Shown here: positions 45,701-55,402 of the stretch, in pieces
Layout: each line of letters starts with the position of its first letter
How positions within the stretch are numbered: the first letter of the stretch is position 1
DNA from: Jeotgalibacillus sp. ET6
Lineage (GTDB): Bacteria; Bacillota; Bacilli; Bacillales; Jeotgalibacillaceae
Assembly: GCF_029667115.1 (NCBI RefSeq)
Contig: NZ_JARUIU010000001.1
Span: 928,104 to 992,103 of the forward strand
Length of the DNA: 64,000 nucleotides
Direction of reading: 5' to 3'
Program-made: the position numbers and the translations under genes
The notes under the pieces: generated by a model
Seen by the model: only the letters and a program-made list of their open reading frames with translations
What the model was told of the DNA's origin: nothing
Databases searched by the model: none

Positions 45701-47295
45701 CATTCAGCTTTATAAACGGTTTTCCCGTCGACTACAGTTCTATCGACTTGCATGGATAGCAAATCTGCTACAGGAGTATTAAACGGATCTTTTTCAAGAA
45801 CCGTAAAATCTGCTGCATGGCCTTTTTCAAGTATTCCTCTATTGTGCTCGTGGTGACAGGCAAATGCACTTCCTTTTGTAAACAGTTCAATTGCTTCAAA
45901 CATGCTGAGGCATTGATCTTCGCCATAGACGGTGCCTTCCGGATCAAGTGGATTTGTTCTTGTAACAGCTGCATGAATCCCTAACAGCGGGCCAAGCGGT
46001 TCAATAGGAGCATCTGAGCCCCCCGCACAGGCGATCCCCCGCTCTAAAAGGGTTTTCCATGCATAGTTCCACTGCATTCTATCTTCTCCAATCCGCTCTG
46101 TCACCCAAGGAAAATCTGAGGCAACAAAGCGGGGTTGAATATCCAGGACAACCGGCAGTTTTTCTACGCGCTTTACAAGATCTTCGTTTAAAATCTGGGC
46201 ATGAATCAGGCGGTCTCTTTGCCCATTCACAGCCGGATACTGCTCAATCGCATCAAGCATATATTCAAAAGCCAGATCCCCAATCGTATGAACGGCTATA
46301 GGCATATCATATTGTCTCGCTTTGTATACTAATTGCTTCAGCTTATCCGGGTGATGAATGGCGACTCCATTTGTGGATGTATCGTCTGCATAGCCATTTT
46401 TCAATAAAGCGGTTCTGCCGCCTAATGCACCGTCAGCAAATATTTTCATTGCTCCGAATTCAACATATCTTGATCCCGACAAAAAGGAGTGGCCCTGCCG
46501 ATGCCAGTCTTCAATTACCTGGTGATGAACCAGAAGATGAGCTCTGAAGGGATTTCCCTCCTCTTCAATTACCTTTTGAAACGCGCGATAGGTCCGGGTA
46601 AAATCTCCATAATAACTCAGGTCTTCTGTATGTCCGCCAGTCAGTCCCAAAGACCAGGCATGCTTGAGCCCTTCTCTCAATGAATTTTGAATATATTCAT
46701 CCTCGATTGGAGGCAAAGCAGGAATCATAAAATCCTGCGCCTGATCTTTTAATAAACCGGTTAGGTCGCCATTCAAATCCCGATCTATCAGTCCACCCTC
46801 CGGATCCGGAGTATTCCGGTCTATTTTAGCTGCTTGCAGCGCGACGGAGTTGACCACAGCGGCATGTCTGCATATTCGTTTTAAATGCACGGGATGGTTT
46901 GGCGCAGCCGCATCGAGCTCTTCAGCCGTAATAACTTCAGGGGTGGTCCACTGATTCTCATTCCAGCCATCCCCAAGAATCCATTCTCCTTCCGGCAGTT
47001 CCTGAGCCTTTAGCTGAACTGCTTCCATTACCTCACGTTTTGATCTCATGGAAGAAAGGTCCAGCCTCAGAAGCGTTTCTCCCACGCCAATTAAATGAAG
47101 ATGACTATCTACAAATCCTGGAAACAATGTGCTGCCTTTTAAATCAATCCATTCCGGCTCCCCGCTTGCAGCTGCAACCAGATCCTCTTTGTTTCCAACC
47201 TCCACGATTCTGCCATTATGAGTAAGAATCGCTTCAGCTTTTTCTCCTTCTTCCTTCATTGTATAAATGGTTCCATTTGTCCAAAGCTGCATCAT
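45700..47295 (-). CDS. ytcJ: YtcJ-like metal-dependent amidohydrolase
   Basis: 531 residues, amidohydrolase family 3. Metal ligands are visible in LFPGFVDSHLHLIGVG (HXH, about residue 65), HLLVHHQVI and AVHTIGDLAFEYMLDAIE (His), and the Asp in CAGGSDAPIEPLGPLLGIHAAVTR. The lysine/barrel segment FGAMKIFADGALGGRTA is typical of YtcJ/exoenzyme-regulator-like hydrolases. The substrate is unknown. The ATG follows AGGGGGATGTATT. It ends beside repeat copy 7. Confidence 0.9.
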   Translation of the reverse strand: MMQLWTNGTIYTMKEEGEKAEAILTHNGRIVEVGNKEDLVAAASGEPEWIDLKGSTLFPGFVDSHLHLIGVGETLLRLDLSSMRSKREVMEAVQLKAQELPEGEWILGDGWNENQWTTPEVITAEELDAAAPNHPVHLKRICRHAAVVNSVALQAAKIDRNTPDPEGGLIDRDLNGDLTGLLKDQAQDFMIPALPPIEDEYIQNSLREGLKHAWSLGLTGGHTEDLSYYGDFTRTYRAFQKVIEEEGNPFRAHLLVHHQVIEDWHRQGHSFLSGSRYVEFGAMKIFADGALGGRTALLKNGYADDTSTNGVAIHHPDKLKQLVYKARQYDMPIAVHTIGDLAFEYMLDAIEQYPAVNGQRDRLIHAQILNEDLVKRVEKLPVVLDIQPRFVASDFPWVTERIGEDRMQWNYAWKTLLERGIACAGGSDAPIEPLGPLLGIHAAVTRTNPLDPEGTVYGEDQCLSMFEAIELFTKGSAFACHHEHNRGILEKGHAADFTVLEKDPFNTPVADLLSMQVDRTVVDGKTVYKAE

Positions 47296-47442
47296 AATAC
47301 ATCCCCCTAAATCTATGTAAAAAAATACGTAAAATAATTTGTACAGTGTAAGTTTACAAAATATTTCTTTAAAGATGAAGCCGTATGCTCAACAAAAGGG
47401 GGTTTTAAGAAAAAATGAATGGGAGGCAGTCATTTTGGACAT

Positions 47443-47480
47443 AAAAAAGCCGACAGCTCAATTTAGCTGTCGGCTTTTTT
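47443..47480 (-). terminator. Intrinsic terminator of the SASP gene
   Basis: Perfect 16-bp arms AAAAAAGCCGACAGCT / AGCTGTCGGCTTTTTT with a 6-nt loop, 8 bp after the stop. Confidence 0.93.
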
Positions 47481-47488
47481 TAGGTTAA

Positions 47489-47689
47489 TTATTTTGAAGA
47501 ACCGCCTAATTGCTGTTCAGCCATTTGAACAAGACGTTTAGTGATTTCTCCTCCTACAGAACCGTTAGAGCGAGCTGTAGAATCTGGTCCTAGTTGTACT
47601 CCGAATTCAGTTGCGATTTCGTATTTCATTTGGTCTAGTGCTTGTGCTACACCTGGAACAAGCAGTTGATTTGAACTTCTGTTTGCCAT
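47489..47689 (-). CDS. sspA: Alpha/beta-type small acid-soluble spore protein
   Basis: DNA-coating protein of the spore core. 66 residues containing the family blocks [26 protein letters not shown], which includes the GPR-protease cleavage region (EIATEFGV), and [22 protein letters not shown]. It lies next to thiI, as sspA does in B. subtilis; whether it is the orthologue of sspA or another paralogue cannot be fixed from one copy. AAGGAGGTGAAAACAC precedes the ATG. A CATTCTA string ~30 bp upstream fits a sigma-G -10, but the -35 is weak. Confidence 0.95.
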   Translation of the reverse strand: MANRSSNQLLVPGVAQALDQMKYEIATEFGVQLGPDSTARSNGSVGGEITKRLVQMAEQQLGGSSK

Positions 47690-47873
47690 GTGTTTTCACC
47701 TCCTTGTGAGAATAGAATGTGCAGAAACGCAGAAGTTAACACTGGTAATTTATTCTAATATTAATCTGTTCTACTGCACTCCTTACATCACAGTTAAAAA
47801 CTCATGGCCAGAAGGCTTCTAGGTGTAAACAATATACTGATACAACTGGATTCCTATCCTATTTTGTTCTGCC

Positions 47874-49091
47874 TCAAAACAATCCTGAAAATTCATCACT
47901 GCTTTCATTTAACAGTGTATTTGGTGTAAGGATTTCCGTTTCAGTGGTATTGACCGCTTCATCGATGAGTAAGTCAAAGTCAATAAAGCTTTCATAAAAA
48001 GCTACTTTATCCAGTTTCGGTTTTGTTTTAGGTGCTGCCGGGGTAAAAATCGTACAGCAATCCTCGTAAGGAAGAATAGACAGTTCATAGGTCCCTATTT
48101 CCTTGGCTATTTCGATAATATCCGTTTTATCCATCGTGACAAGCGGTCTTAAAACAGGTGTAGCTGTTACTGCATTAATTGCCTGCATGCTCTCAAGAGT
48201 CTGACTCGCTACCTGCCCGAGACTTTCACCAGTAACAATCGCCTTGGATCCTGATTTTTCTCTAATAAGATCAGCAATTCGCAGCATCATTCTTCTTGTG
48301 GAAGTCATGGTGTAGTTTTCAGGTACCTGTTTTTGAATCGCCTGCTGAATGGCTGTAAAAGGAACGATATGGAGCTTGATCCTGCCTGAATATCCCGCCA
48401 GCTGAGCTGTAAGTTTTCTTACTTTCTGCTTCGATTGTTCGCTAGTGAATGGAGGGCTGTGAAAATGGATCGCTTCAATTTCCACTCCACGTTTCATCAT
48501 AAAATAGCCGGCTGCTGGACTGTCAAGGCCGCCTGAGAGCATCAAACTTGCTTTATTTGATGCGCCAATAGGCATTCCGCCTGCACCTGGTATTTTTTGG
48601 GCAGATAAATAGACTCCTTCTTCACGCACCTCTGTTACAAGTTCAATTTCAGGGTTTTTCATTTCAACAATCAGACCATCCACTTGATTCAGGACGTATG
48701 AACTGATTTCTCTGTTTAATTCATTCGTGTCAAGCGGAAACGACTTATCGGCTCTTCTGGCAGATACTTTAAAGGTAGCTTGATCCTGAACAAGAGAGGC
48801 GACAAGTTTTGCTGCATGCTCTTTTATTTCAGTCAGATCAGACGCTGTCTTGACGACAGGGCTGAATGACTGAATGCCAAAAATAGGCTTGAGTCTTTTA
48901 ATAATCCCTTCCACCTCTTCAGGGTTCTGCAAATAAATATGCATTCGATCTCTGCCTGCTTCAATTTTTACCGCTGAAAATCCGGATAGTGATTCCTTGA
49001 TATTCAGCTTTAATTGATTAATAAAACGGTTGCGGTTCTTTCCTTTTGTTGAAATTTCTCCGTAGCGTATTAAAATTCGATCATAGTTCAT
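47874..49091 (-). CDS. thiI: tRNA 4-thiouridine sulfurtransferase ThiI
   Basis: Transfers sulfur to uridine-8 of tRNA and in some bacteria feeds thiamine thiazole synthesis. 405 residues: N-terminal ferredoxin-like and THUMP domains (IRYGEISTKGKNRNRFINQL; VLNQVDGLIVEMKNPEIELVTEVR) and a PP-loop ATPase domain (ASLMLSGGLDSPAAGYFMMKRG, VTGESLGQVASQTLESM, LPYEDCCTIFTPA). It lacks the C-terminal rhodanese domain of the E. coli protein, as usual in Bacillus. The ATG overlaps the upstream desulfurase stop (ATGA). Confidence 0.95.
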   Translation of the reverse strand: MNYDRILIRYGEISTKGKNRNRFINQLKLNIKESLSGFSAVKIEAGRDRMHIYLQNPEEVEGIIKRLKPIFGIQSFSPVVKTASDLTEIKEHAAKLVASLVQDQATFKVSARRADKSFPLDTNELNREISSYVLNQVDGLIVEMKNPEIELVTEVREEGVYLSAQKIPGAGGMPIGASNKASLMLSGGLDSPAAGYFMMKRGVEIEAIHFHSPPFTSEQSKQKVRKLTAQLAGYSGRIKLHIVPFTAIQQAIQKQVPENYTMTSTRRMMLRIADLIREKSGSKAIVTGESLGQVASQTLESMQAINAVTATPVLRPLVTMDKTDIIEIAKEIGTYELSILPYEDCCTIFTPAAPKTKPKLDKVAFYESFIDFDLLIDEAVNTTETEILTPNTLLNESSDEFSGLF

Positions 49092-50230
49092 TTTCGTTTA
49101 ATTCCTTTCAATAAGGATGGAATGACTGTGCTCCATACTTTTTGTAATTGCTCAATCTCACTCTTTGTGGTGGTATACGCCATGCTGATCCGCACTGATC
49201 CTTTGGCAATTTTAGGAGAGAACCCCATCGCCTGAACCGTTCGGCTTATTTCCGCTTTCTTTGAAGAGCAGGCACTTGTTGTAGAAATATAAATACCTTC
49301 TCTTTCAAGCGCATGCACGATAACTTCTCCCTTTAACCCCGGAACAGAGACATTGATAATATGGGGAGCAGAAAAGGCTTCGGGAGTAAGAATACAGGTA
49401 TAGGGCAGCGCTGAAAAATAGTGAATCAATTCGGTCTTAAGCGTACTCACGAGATAAGCGTTATAGTTTTCGGTTATTTCTCTCATCGCCTTAGCCATGG
49501 AAACTGCCCCGGCCACATTTTGCGTTCCGCTTCTAAGTCCGCTTTCCTGATTACCTCCTGCTACTTGTGGAAGCATAGATGCATTGGCTCTCTTATATAG
49601 AAGCCCTGTTCCTTTTATGCCATGAAATTTATGTGCAGAAATGGAAAGCAGGTCCACCTGGCTTTGATTTACCATGACTGGGATCTTGCCAAAACTTTGA
49701 ACAGCATCTACATGAAAATAAGCACTGGAATACTTTTTAATCAATTTGCCTGCTTCCTCAATGGGCTGAATGGTCCCTACTTCGTTATTGACGTGCATAA
49801 TGGAAACAAGAATCGTTTCTTCTGTTAGCAGGTTTTTTAACTCATCTAATGAGATTCTTCCATCTTTACCAACTTCGAGGATAGACAGCTTAAATCCTTT
49901 TTGCTGAAGCTCCTTATACACGTTCCAAACAGATGGGTGTTCAATTTGGGTGGTAATTATATGGTTTCCTTTGTGCATTACAGATTCTGTGATTCCTTTA
50001 ATGGCAAGGTTATTGGCTTCTGTGCCCCCGGATGTAAAAATGATTTCATCCTTGTTCGCACCGATGATAGCCGCCGCCTGCTCTCTTGCTTTATCCAGCA
50101 GGTTTGCGGCTGTTGAACCAAGACCATGCAAAGAGGAGGGATTGCCGTAATACTTCTCTGACACTGTTATAAATGAAGTCAGCACCTCTTTAGAAGGCTT
50201 TGTTGTAGCACTGTTATCGAGATAAATCAT
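49088..50230 (-). CDS. nifZ: Cysteine desulfurase, IscS/NifZ type
   Basis: Pyridoxal-phosphate enzyme that supplies sulfur to ThiI. About 380 residues: MIYLDNSATTKPSKEVL, TSGGTEANNLAIKGI, HVDAVQSFGKIPV, the PLP-lysine segment SISAHKFHGIKGTGLLY and the catalytic Cys loop ISTTSACSSKKAEIS. I start at the ATG at 50230, matching the B. subtilis length of ~381; the ribosome site AAAGAG is modest. Longer in-frame extensions upstream are not family-like. Operon nifZ-thiI with 4-nt overlap. Confidence 0.95.
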   Translation of the reverse strand: MIYLDNSATTKPSKEVLTSFITVSEKYYGNPSSLHGLGSTAANLLDKAREQAAAIIGANKDEIIFTSGGTEANNLAIKGITESVMHKGNHIITTQIEHPSVWNVYKELQQKGFKLSILEVGKDGRISLDELKNLLTEETILVSIMHVNNEVGTIQPIEEAGKLIKKYSSAYFHVDAVQSFGKIPVMVNQSQVDLLSISAHKFHGIKGTGLLYKRANASMLPQVAGGNQESGLRSGTQNVAGAVSMAKAMREITENYNAYLVSTLKTELIHYFSALPYTCILTPEAFSAPHIINVSVPGLKGEVIVHALEREGIYISTTSACSSKKAEISRTVQAMGFSPKIAKGSVRISMAYTTTKSEIEQLQKVWSTVIPSLLKGIKRK

Positions 50231-50486
50231 AGAAACACACTCTTTCATTAAAATCATGTACTGGTTCAAATACTGACTTATCATATCATATTTCACACAA
50301 ATCGCAGAATCTGATTTTTGGACTCGCTGCTGATTTTGCATCCATGAAATAACCTTTGTATAGTGATATGAGATTGCCTTATGCCATACAACAAAAAAAT
50401 TCTGACTATTTCAATTTTCGACAAAGTTCTCACAATCTATGGTAAGATATTTCAGTGTTAAAAAGGTTTGTCTATTGGAGGTAGTT

Positions 50487-51833
50487 ATGAAACAGCATAC
50501 ATTGTCATTCAGCGGCATTCTTACAATCGGTTTAATGCTTTTTGCTTTATTTCTCGGTGCAGGAAATATGATTTTCCCCCCATTATTAGGGCAGCAGGCA
50601 GGCGAACATCTTGCTTTAGCGATAATTGGATTTTTAATTACCGGAGTTGGGCTCCCTTTGTTAGGAGTGATCGCCATTGCACAGTCCGGCGGAGATCCTC
50701 AGCAGCTGGCGAGTCGTGTACACCCAATTTTCGGAATAATCTTTACAATTACATTATATCTGGCCATTGGTCCATTTTTTGGGATTCCAAGAACAGCGAC
50801 CGTGTCCTATGAAATCGGACTGCTTCCTTTTCTATCCGAAAACATCATAACATCAGGTTGGCCATTATTTTTATTTTCCCTGATGTTTTTTACACTCACA
50901 GCTCTTTTATCACTTAATCCGTCACGTCTGGTTAATCGGATAGGGAAAATTCTTACTCCCATTCTGATCATTGTCTTAAGTATCCTCGTGGCAGGAGCTT
51001 TCATTACACCGATGGGAGATCCCGGGCAACCCGCTGCAGGGTATGAAACATCTCCGTTCTTCACGGGATTTATTGAAGGATACCTGACGCTTGATGCAAT
51101 AGCAGCTTTAGTCTTTGCTATTGTCGTCATTACAGCAATAAAGGAAAAACAAATTTATGACAGAAAATCAATTGTACGGGTGACCATCTTCGCCGGCCTA
51201 ATCGCTGCAGCAGGTCTAGCAATTGTTTACATCGCTTTGAGTCAATTGGGTGCTACAAGCATATCTGCCGTTGGTGAGCAGACAAACGGCGGAGCCATCC
51301 TGTCAGCAGCAGCATCTTATTTATACGGCCCGAGCGGTGCAGTTATTTTAGGTCTTGCTATTACAGCAGCCTGCATTACAACCTCAATTGGACTGGTGTC
51401 ATCGACTGCCACTTATTTCTCAAGAGTGGTGCCGGGTATATCATATAAAGCTTTCGTGTTTATATTCGCTGGTTTCAGCATGGTTGTTTCAAATATCGGT
51501 TTAACTCAGCTGATCGCCTTCTCGGTTCCGCTGCTGGTCATGATTTACCCCATAGCGATCGTGTTGATTTTATTGTCTTTTCTTCACTCTTCTTTTAAGG
51601 GCTATCAGGCAGTTTACATCGGCGCTGTTATTCCAACATTCATCGTAGGAATAAGTGATGGTCTTGCCGCTGCAGGATTCGGTGGGAACATTTTGACCTC
51701 ATCTCTCTCTTTTCTTCCTCTAATGGAGCAGGGAGTGGGATGGACCGTACCTGCGGTAACAGGTGCAGTTATAGGATTATTTATAGCGATTGTTTTAAAG
51801 CACCCTGTCAAACCTTCTGCTAATCAAATCTAA
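50487..51833 (+). CDS. braB: Branched-chain amino acid transport protein, LIVCS family
   Basis: About 448 residues with 12 membrane helices. Family features: FSGILTIGLMLFALFLGAGNMIFPPLLGQQAGEH near the start, GVGLPLLGVIAIAQSGG, IGPFFGIPRTATVSYEIG and MSKGL-type C-terminal loops. It is a sodium/proton-coupled uptake carrier for Ile, Leu and Val. The ATG follows GGAGGTAGTT. Single-gene plus-strand unit, convergent with ezrA; no T-box is seen in the 145 bp upstream. Confidence 0.92.
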   Translation: MKQHTLSFSGILTIGLMLFALFLGAGNMIFPPLLGQQAGEHLALAIIGFLITGVGLPLLGVIAIAQSGGDPQQLASRVHPIFGIIFTITLYLAIGPFFGIPRTATVSYEIGLLPFLSENIITSGWPLFLFSLMFFTLTALLSLNPSRLVNRIGKILTPILIIVLSILVAGAFITPMGDPGQPAAGYETSPFFTGFIEGYLTLDAIAALVFAIVVITAIKEKQIYDRKSIVRVTIFAGLIAAAGLAIVYIALSQLGATSISAVGEQTNGGAILSAAASYLYGPSGAVILGLAITAACITTSIGLVSSTATYFSRVVPGISYKAFVFIFAGFSMVVSNIGLTQLIAFSVPLLVMIYPIAIVLILLSFLHSSFKGYQAVYIGAVIPTFIVGISDGLAAAGFGGNILTSSLSFLPLMEQGVGWTVPAVTGAVIGLFIAIVLKHPVKPSANQI

Positions 51834-51872
51834 AAAAGCTGGCTTCCACGGTATGTTGGAAGCCAGCTTTTT
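51832..51872. terminator. Bidirectional terminator, braB / ezrA
   Basis: Stem AAAAAGCTGGCTTCCA / TGGAAGCCAGCTTTTT with an 8-nt loop, and A/T runs on both sides. It overlaps the stop codons of both convergent genes. Confidence 0.93.
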
Positions 51873-53586
51873 ATTGCTTAGCAAATTGCTTTTCTTCTAT
51901 TTGGCTGCCGGAAAGCTCTTCGATCCGCTTTAATGCCCCGGGCTCCACTTTTTCAATGGCACTTGCTGCCTGTTCTAATGCATCCTGATATTGGCCTTTT
52001 CGGAACAGCAGTTCAGCTTCATTCAAGCCAATATAAACCGTTTCGTGACGGCTGCGGTAACGGTTGCCGTATTGGATGACTCTTTCAACAGATTGAGCTG
52101 ACTGAATCATTTCTTCCGTTTCTTTGCAAACCGATTCGACCATTGCTTCCGATGTGGAAGAATGCTGCTGAATTGAAATAATGTTCAGCGGTTTATCATT
52201 CAAGCTTTTTTCCAGTAGATCAAGCTGATCATATGCGCTGTCAAACTGTGCAGAAATATACTCGGGACAACGAGGAAGATTGGCATGACGCAGTAGACGT
52301 TCCTGCTCTTTCAGCAGCCCTCTGAGATGATGATCAATTTCCCGCACTCTGACTTCATCCTGACGAAGCCGCTGCAGGCGGTCTTTAAAATCAGTTTGAG
52401 CAGGCTCAATTTCATGCAGTTCCGTCCTGATTCCTTCGAGTTCCCCCGATAAGGCAGAAAAAGCAGTATCGCTTGTCAGTCTGCGTTCTTTTAAAATCGA
52501 AAACTTTTTCTCGATTCGTAGTAGTTTTTTGTCCAAATCTTTTGGAATGCCAAAATCATTTTGATCAAGCTGATACCCCTGACGGACAAATTCAGTTTCT
52601 GTCTGGAGAGCCTGGTTTTGCTCAATCAGACGATTCAGCAGATCCGTCGTGCCTTCCCAGTTCTCTGTAACATAAGAACGGGCCTCCACTTCTTTTTCCA
52701 GGGAATCGTACAGCGTATCTATATGCTGGTGCATAGCAGCTACAAGCCGTTTTGCATCGTCCATTTCAAGCTGATTCACGTGAGTTTTCCCTTTGTTAAT
52801 TGATGATTGAATAGCAGCAGCATCTTCTTCAATTGATATATGGGACAGGGGAAAACCTGCATTTCTCATCTCTTCAAATCCCTCTTTCAATTCTGAAAGC
52901 TGCGAAGGAATGGAGTAGTGAGTTTCATTGTATAATTCAGGAATTTCTTGAAGAAGCAAAAGAATATAAGCTACTTCATCAGCGAGCGTAAGCACCAGCT
53001 CGCGGGCTGCCAGATAGTTTCCTTGCTCTGTCATTTCCCTGTATTGAGTAAGCTTTGGTTCTACTGCATCAATTTTTCGCTCAATGGCTTCTGAAGCCTT
53101 GCCGTATGTATGACGCTGTGAGAATAATTCATTTTTGGCATGCTGATAATCCGCCTGGATCGCTGCCATTTCCTCCTTATTCTTCTCATCGCTTCCCATA
53201 AGCTCTTCCAGTTCTTCCAGAATCAGATTCATTTCTTTTTCTGCATCACTAAGCATATGTCTGATCTTATCTCTGATTTCTCTCGACTTTTTAAATCGAA
53301 ACTTATCAATGTATTCTTCAGCATCAAATAAAAGAGTATCGGCTTCTGCAAGCTTGACATCCACTACCTGAATCCAAGAAGCTCTCCAGCCTTCAAATAA
53401 TTCTTCTGTTTGACCGTTCATATTTAACTGTTTCACCTTTGTCATTTCCTCGAGAATTGGGCGATGTTGAATGTCAAGTTTTGCAGCCTCCAGCTGGTCC
53501 ACTTCTTTATATTCTCTCTTTCGCCAAAATAGGGCTATGGCAATGATTATTACGATCAATATGACGGAACCGATTATGTACTCCAT
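51871..53586 (-). CDS. ezrA: Septation ring formation regulator EzrA
   Basis: Membrane-anchored spectrin-like protein that limits FtsZ ring formation and links it to wall synthesis. 571 residues: one N-terminal membrane helix (IIGSVILIVIIIAIALFW, residues ~3-20, N-out) and then almost wholly alpha-helical coiled-coil repeats in the cytoplasm, beginning WRKREYKEVDQLEAAKLDIQHRPILEEMTKVKQL and including LFEGWRASWIQVV. The ATG at 53586 has GGAGGCGTAGG before it; in-frame upstream codons are not family-like. Length close to B. subtilis EzrA (562). Confidence 0.95.
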   Translation of the reverse strand: MEYIIGSVILIVIIIAIALFWRKREYKEVDQLEAAKLDIQHRPILEEMTKVKQLNMNGQTEELFEGWRASWIQVVDVKLAEADTLLFDAEEYIDKFRFKKSREIRDKIRHMLSDAEKEMNLILEELEELMGSDEKNKEEMAAIQADYQHAKNELFSQRHTYGKASEAIERKIDAVEPKLTQYREMTEQGNYLAARELVLTLADEVAYILLLLQEIPELYNETHYSIPSQLSELKEGFEEMRNAGFPLSHISIEEDAAAIQSSINKGKTHVNQLEMDDAKRLVAAMHQHIDTLYDSLEKEVEARSYVTENWEGTTDLLNRLIEQNQALQTETEFVRQGYQLDQNDFGIPKDLDKKLLRIEKKFSILKERRLTSDTAFSALSGELEGIRTELHEIEPAQTDFKDRLQRLRQDEVRVREIDHHLRGLLKEQERLLRHANLPRCPEYISAQFDSAYDQLDLLEKSLNDKPLNIISIQQHSSTSEAMVESVCKETEEMIQSAQSVERVIQYGNRYRSRHETVYIGLNEAELLFRKGQYQDALEQAASAIEKVEPGALKRIEELSGSQIEEKQFAKQ

Positions 53587-53788
53587 CCTACGCCTCCTGT
53601 CCAAACAACCGATATCCTGGTTAACAATCATTGGATGTTCATGATAATGACTTTATGATACCATGTTATCAGTGATTTTTCTTGCTTTTTCTAATTTTTT
53701 TGACAGGATTATATAGGATTCTAACTAAATTTAAAGTTTCTAGTAAATTTCGCCTTTTTAAACTACTTTTTGGAAGGAGTTCAGACAG

Positions 53789-54598
53789 ATGAAACTTCGA
53801 GACGGCCATGTACATAGTCCCTATTGTCCCCATGGAACCAAGGATTCCTTTAAATCCTATATTGAGCATGCACTTGATCTTGGATATACTGAAATTTCCT
53901 TCACTGAGCACGCCCCTCTTCCCCCTTCTTTTCAAGATCCAGCTCCGGAGCGGGACAGCGGAATGAGGCTTGAAGATCTGGACCGATACCTCCTTGATCT
54001 ATCATCCTTAAAAACGGAATATAAAAAAGACCTCATGATTCATGCAGGTCTCGAAATTGATTATATTGAAGGCTTTGAAGAAGAGACAGCCAAATTCATT
54101 GCAGAGTATGGACCTTCATTAGATGATTCCATTCTGTCCGTGCACTTCTTACTAAAAGACGGAAAGTATGATTGCATGGATTTCAGTGATGCCGTGTTCT
54201 CAGACATGGTCGCACGCTATGGCTCAGTGGATCGGGTTCATAAAGTTTATTATCAAACTCTGCTTGCCTCAGTAAAAGCAGACCTTGGTTCTTTTAAGCC
54301 AAAACGGATCGGTCATATGACGCTTTGCAGAAAGTTTCAGCATCTCTATAAACCTTTACATCCTCAAACAGAGCTGATCAGCGCTATTTTGCAGGAGATA
54401 AAACAACAGGAATATGAGCTTGATTATAATGGAGCGGGAATTTATAAACCGCATTGCAGGGAGCCTTATCCTTCTGATGATATTGCAAAGGAAGCACTTA
54501 CTTTGGGAATTCCTCTTGTCTACGGCTCAGATGCACACCAGTCAAAAGATCTCAATCAGGGAAGAGAACTGCTTTTATTTGGGGATTCATCAACCTAA
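53789..54598 (+). CDS. hisJ: Histidinol-phosphatase, PHP family
   Basis: Removes phosphate from histidinol phosphate in histidine synthesis. 269 residues with PHP metal ligands: RDGHVHSPYCPHGTKDS (HXH), YTEISFTEHAPLP (Glu, His), IHAGLEIDYIEGF (Glu), DDSILSVHFLLKDGKYDCMDF, RIGHMTLCRKF and YGSDAHQSKDLN (D-H). The ATG is behind GGAAGGAGTTCAGACAG. Its stop overlaps that of the convergent TetR gene by 9 bp, with no terminator between them. Confidence 0.93.
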   Translation: MKLRDGHVHSPYCPHGTKDSFKSYIEHALDLGYTEISFTEHAPLPPSFQDPAPERDSGMRLEDLDRYLLDLSSLKTEYKKDLMIHAGLEIDYIEGFEEETAKFIAEYGPSLDDSILSVHFLLKDGKYDCMDFSDAVFSDMVARYGSVDRVHKVYYQTLLASVKADLGSFKPKRIGHMTLCRKFQHLYKPLHPQTELISAILQEIKQQEYELDYNGAGIYKPHCREPYPSDDIAKEALTLGIPLVYGSDAHQSKDLNQGRELLLFGDSST

Positions 54599-55234
54599 TG
54601 TAATAACAGATTCACATGTTACACCTAAAAACCATTCTTTTAGAATACTGCTGTAAACACGGGTGAAATGTTTTTCGCTCGGGTTTATGTTCCAAAGCTC
54701 CTGAATGGTCTGGCTTTGCAAAAATGGCATAGAAAGCATCGAAGTTAACTGTATAAGAAAAAACGATGGGGATATTTTAATAGATATCCCTTTTTCAATA
54801 TCTTGAGCAAGGAGCAGCTTCCAAATATACTGCTCTTTTCTTAAATAGCAGGAAGTCATTTCTCTCACCATCTGACTGTCCATGGTGACTTCCCTCCATG
54901 CAAAGCGGGCAAACCTGTGATTTTGCTGCTGAAATTCAATCAGGGAAAAAGCTGCCTCCATCATATGAGACCGTGCAGGATCATTTTTTAGAATGGACGA
55001 ATCTGCCACTTTTTGAAGAAGTTCAAGATACGGCTCGAAAAAAGCAACCAAACACTCTTCGAGCAGTCCTTGTTTCCCTGCAAAATAATAGGAAACAGTG
55101 GCAACATTTACGCCTGCTTTTGAAGAAATTTCCCGTATACTCGTTGCGTGATAACCCTTCGTATAAAATAAGTCGACAGCTGCAATCATGACCTCAGATT
55201 TTGTTTCACGCTGCTGTAAAATGGCCATCTCCAT
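54590..55234 (-). CDS. yttP: TetR family transcriptional regulator (YttP-like)
   Basis: 214 residues. The N-terminal helix-turn-helix (about residues 10-55) reads SEVMIAAVDLFYTKGYHATSIREISSKAGVNVATVSYYFAGKQGLLEECLVAFFEPYLELL. The rest is a helical ligand/dimer domain (FARFAWREVTMDSQMVREM). YttP occupies the same place in B. subtilis. The ligand is unknown. Tail-to-tail overlap with hisJ means the two transcripts are complementary at their ends. Confidence 0.88.
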   Translation of the reverse strand: MEMAILQQRETKSEVMIAAVDLFYTKGYHATSIREISSKAGVNVATVSYYFAGKQGLLEECLVAFFEPYLELLQKVADSSILKNDPARSHMMEAAFSLIEFQQQNHRFARFAWREVTMDSQMVREMTSCYLRKEQYIWKLLLAQDIEKGISIKISPSFFLIQLTSMLSMPFLQSQTIQELWNINPSEKHFTRVYSSILKEWFLGVTCESVITLG

Positions 55235-55402
55235 CCATCCCCTTCATAATGATTGCTTCCAATCATAGATTGTGCTAAAAATAGATTACTGTCTTTATAG
55301 ATATTCTTCAGATATGCTTGCACACCTTTATAAACTTATCATCAAATATCGAGTAACTATGCACAATAGACAGAATATTCTATCATAAAGAAGGTGAACG
55401 AT

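Noticed and set aside
47434..47486. Tiny reading frame with GGGAGG before a TTG at the end of the ytcJ-sspA space
   Set aside because: It overlaps the perfect SASP terminator and lies opposite to it. The ribosome-like GGGAGG is probably chance.
50342..50486. Possible T-box or leucine-responsive leader upstream of braB
   Set aside because: No T-box conserved block, terminator or stem I pattern is present in the 145 bp.
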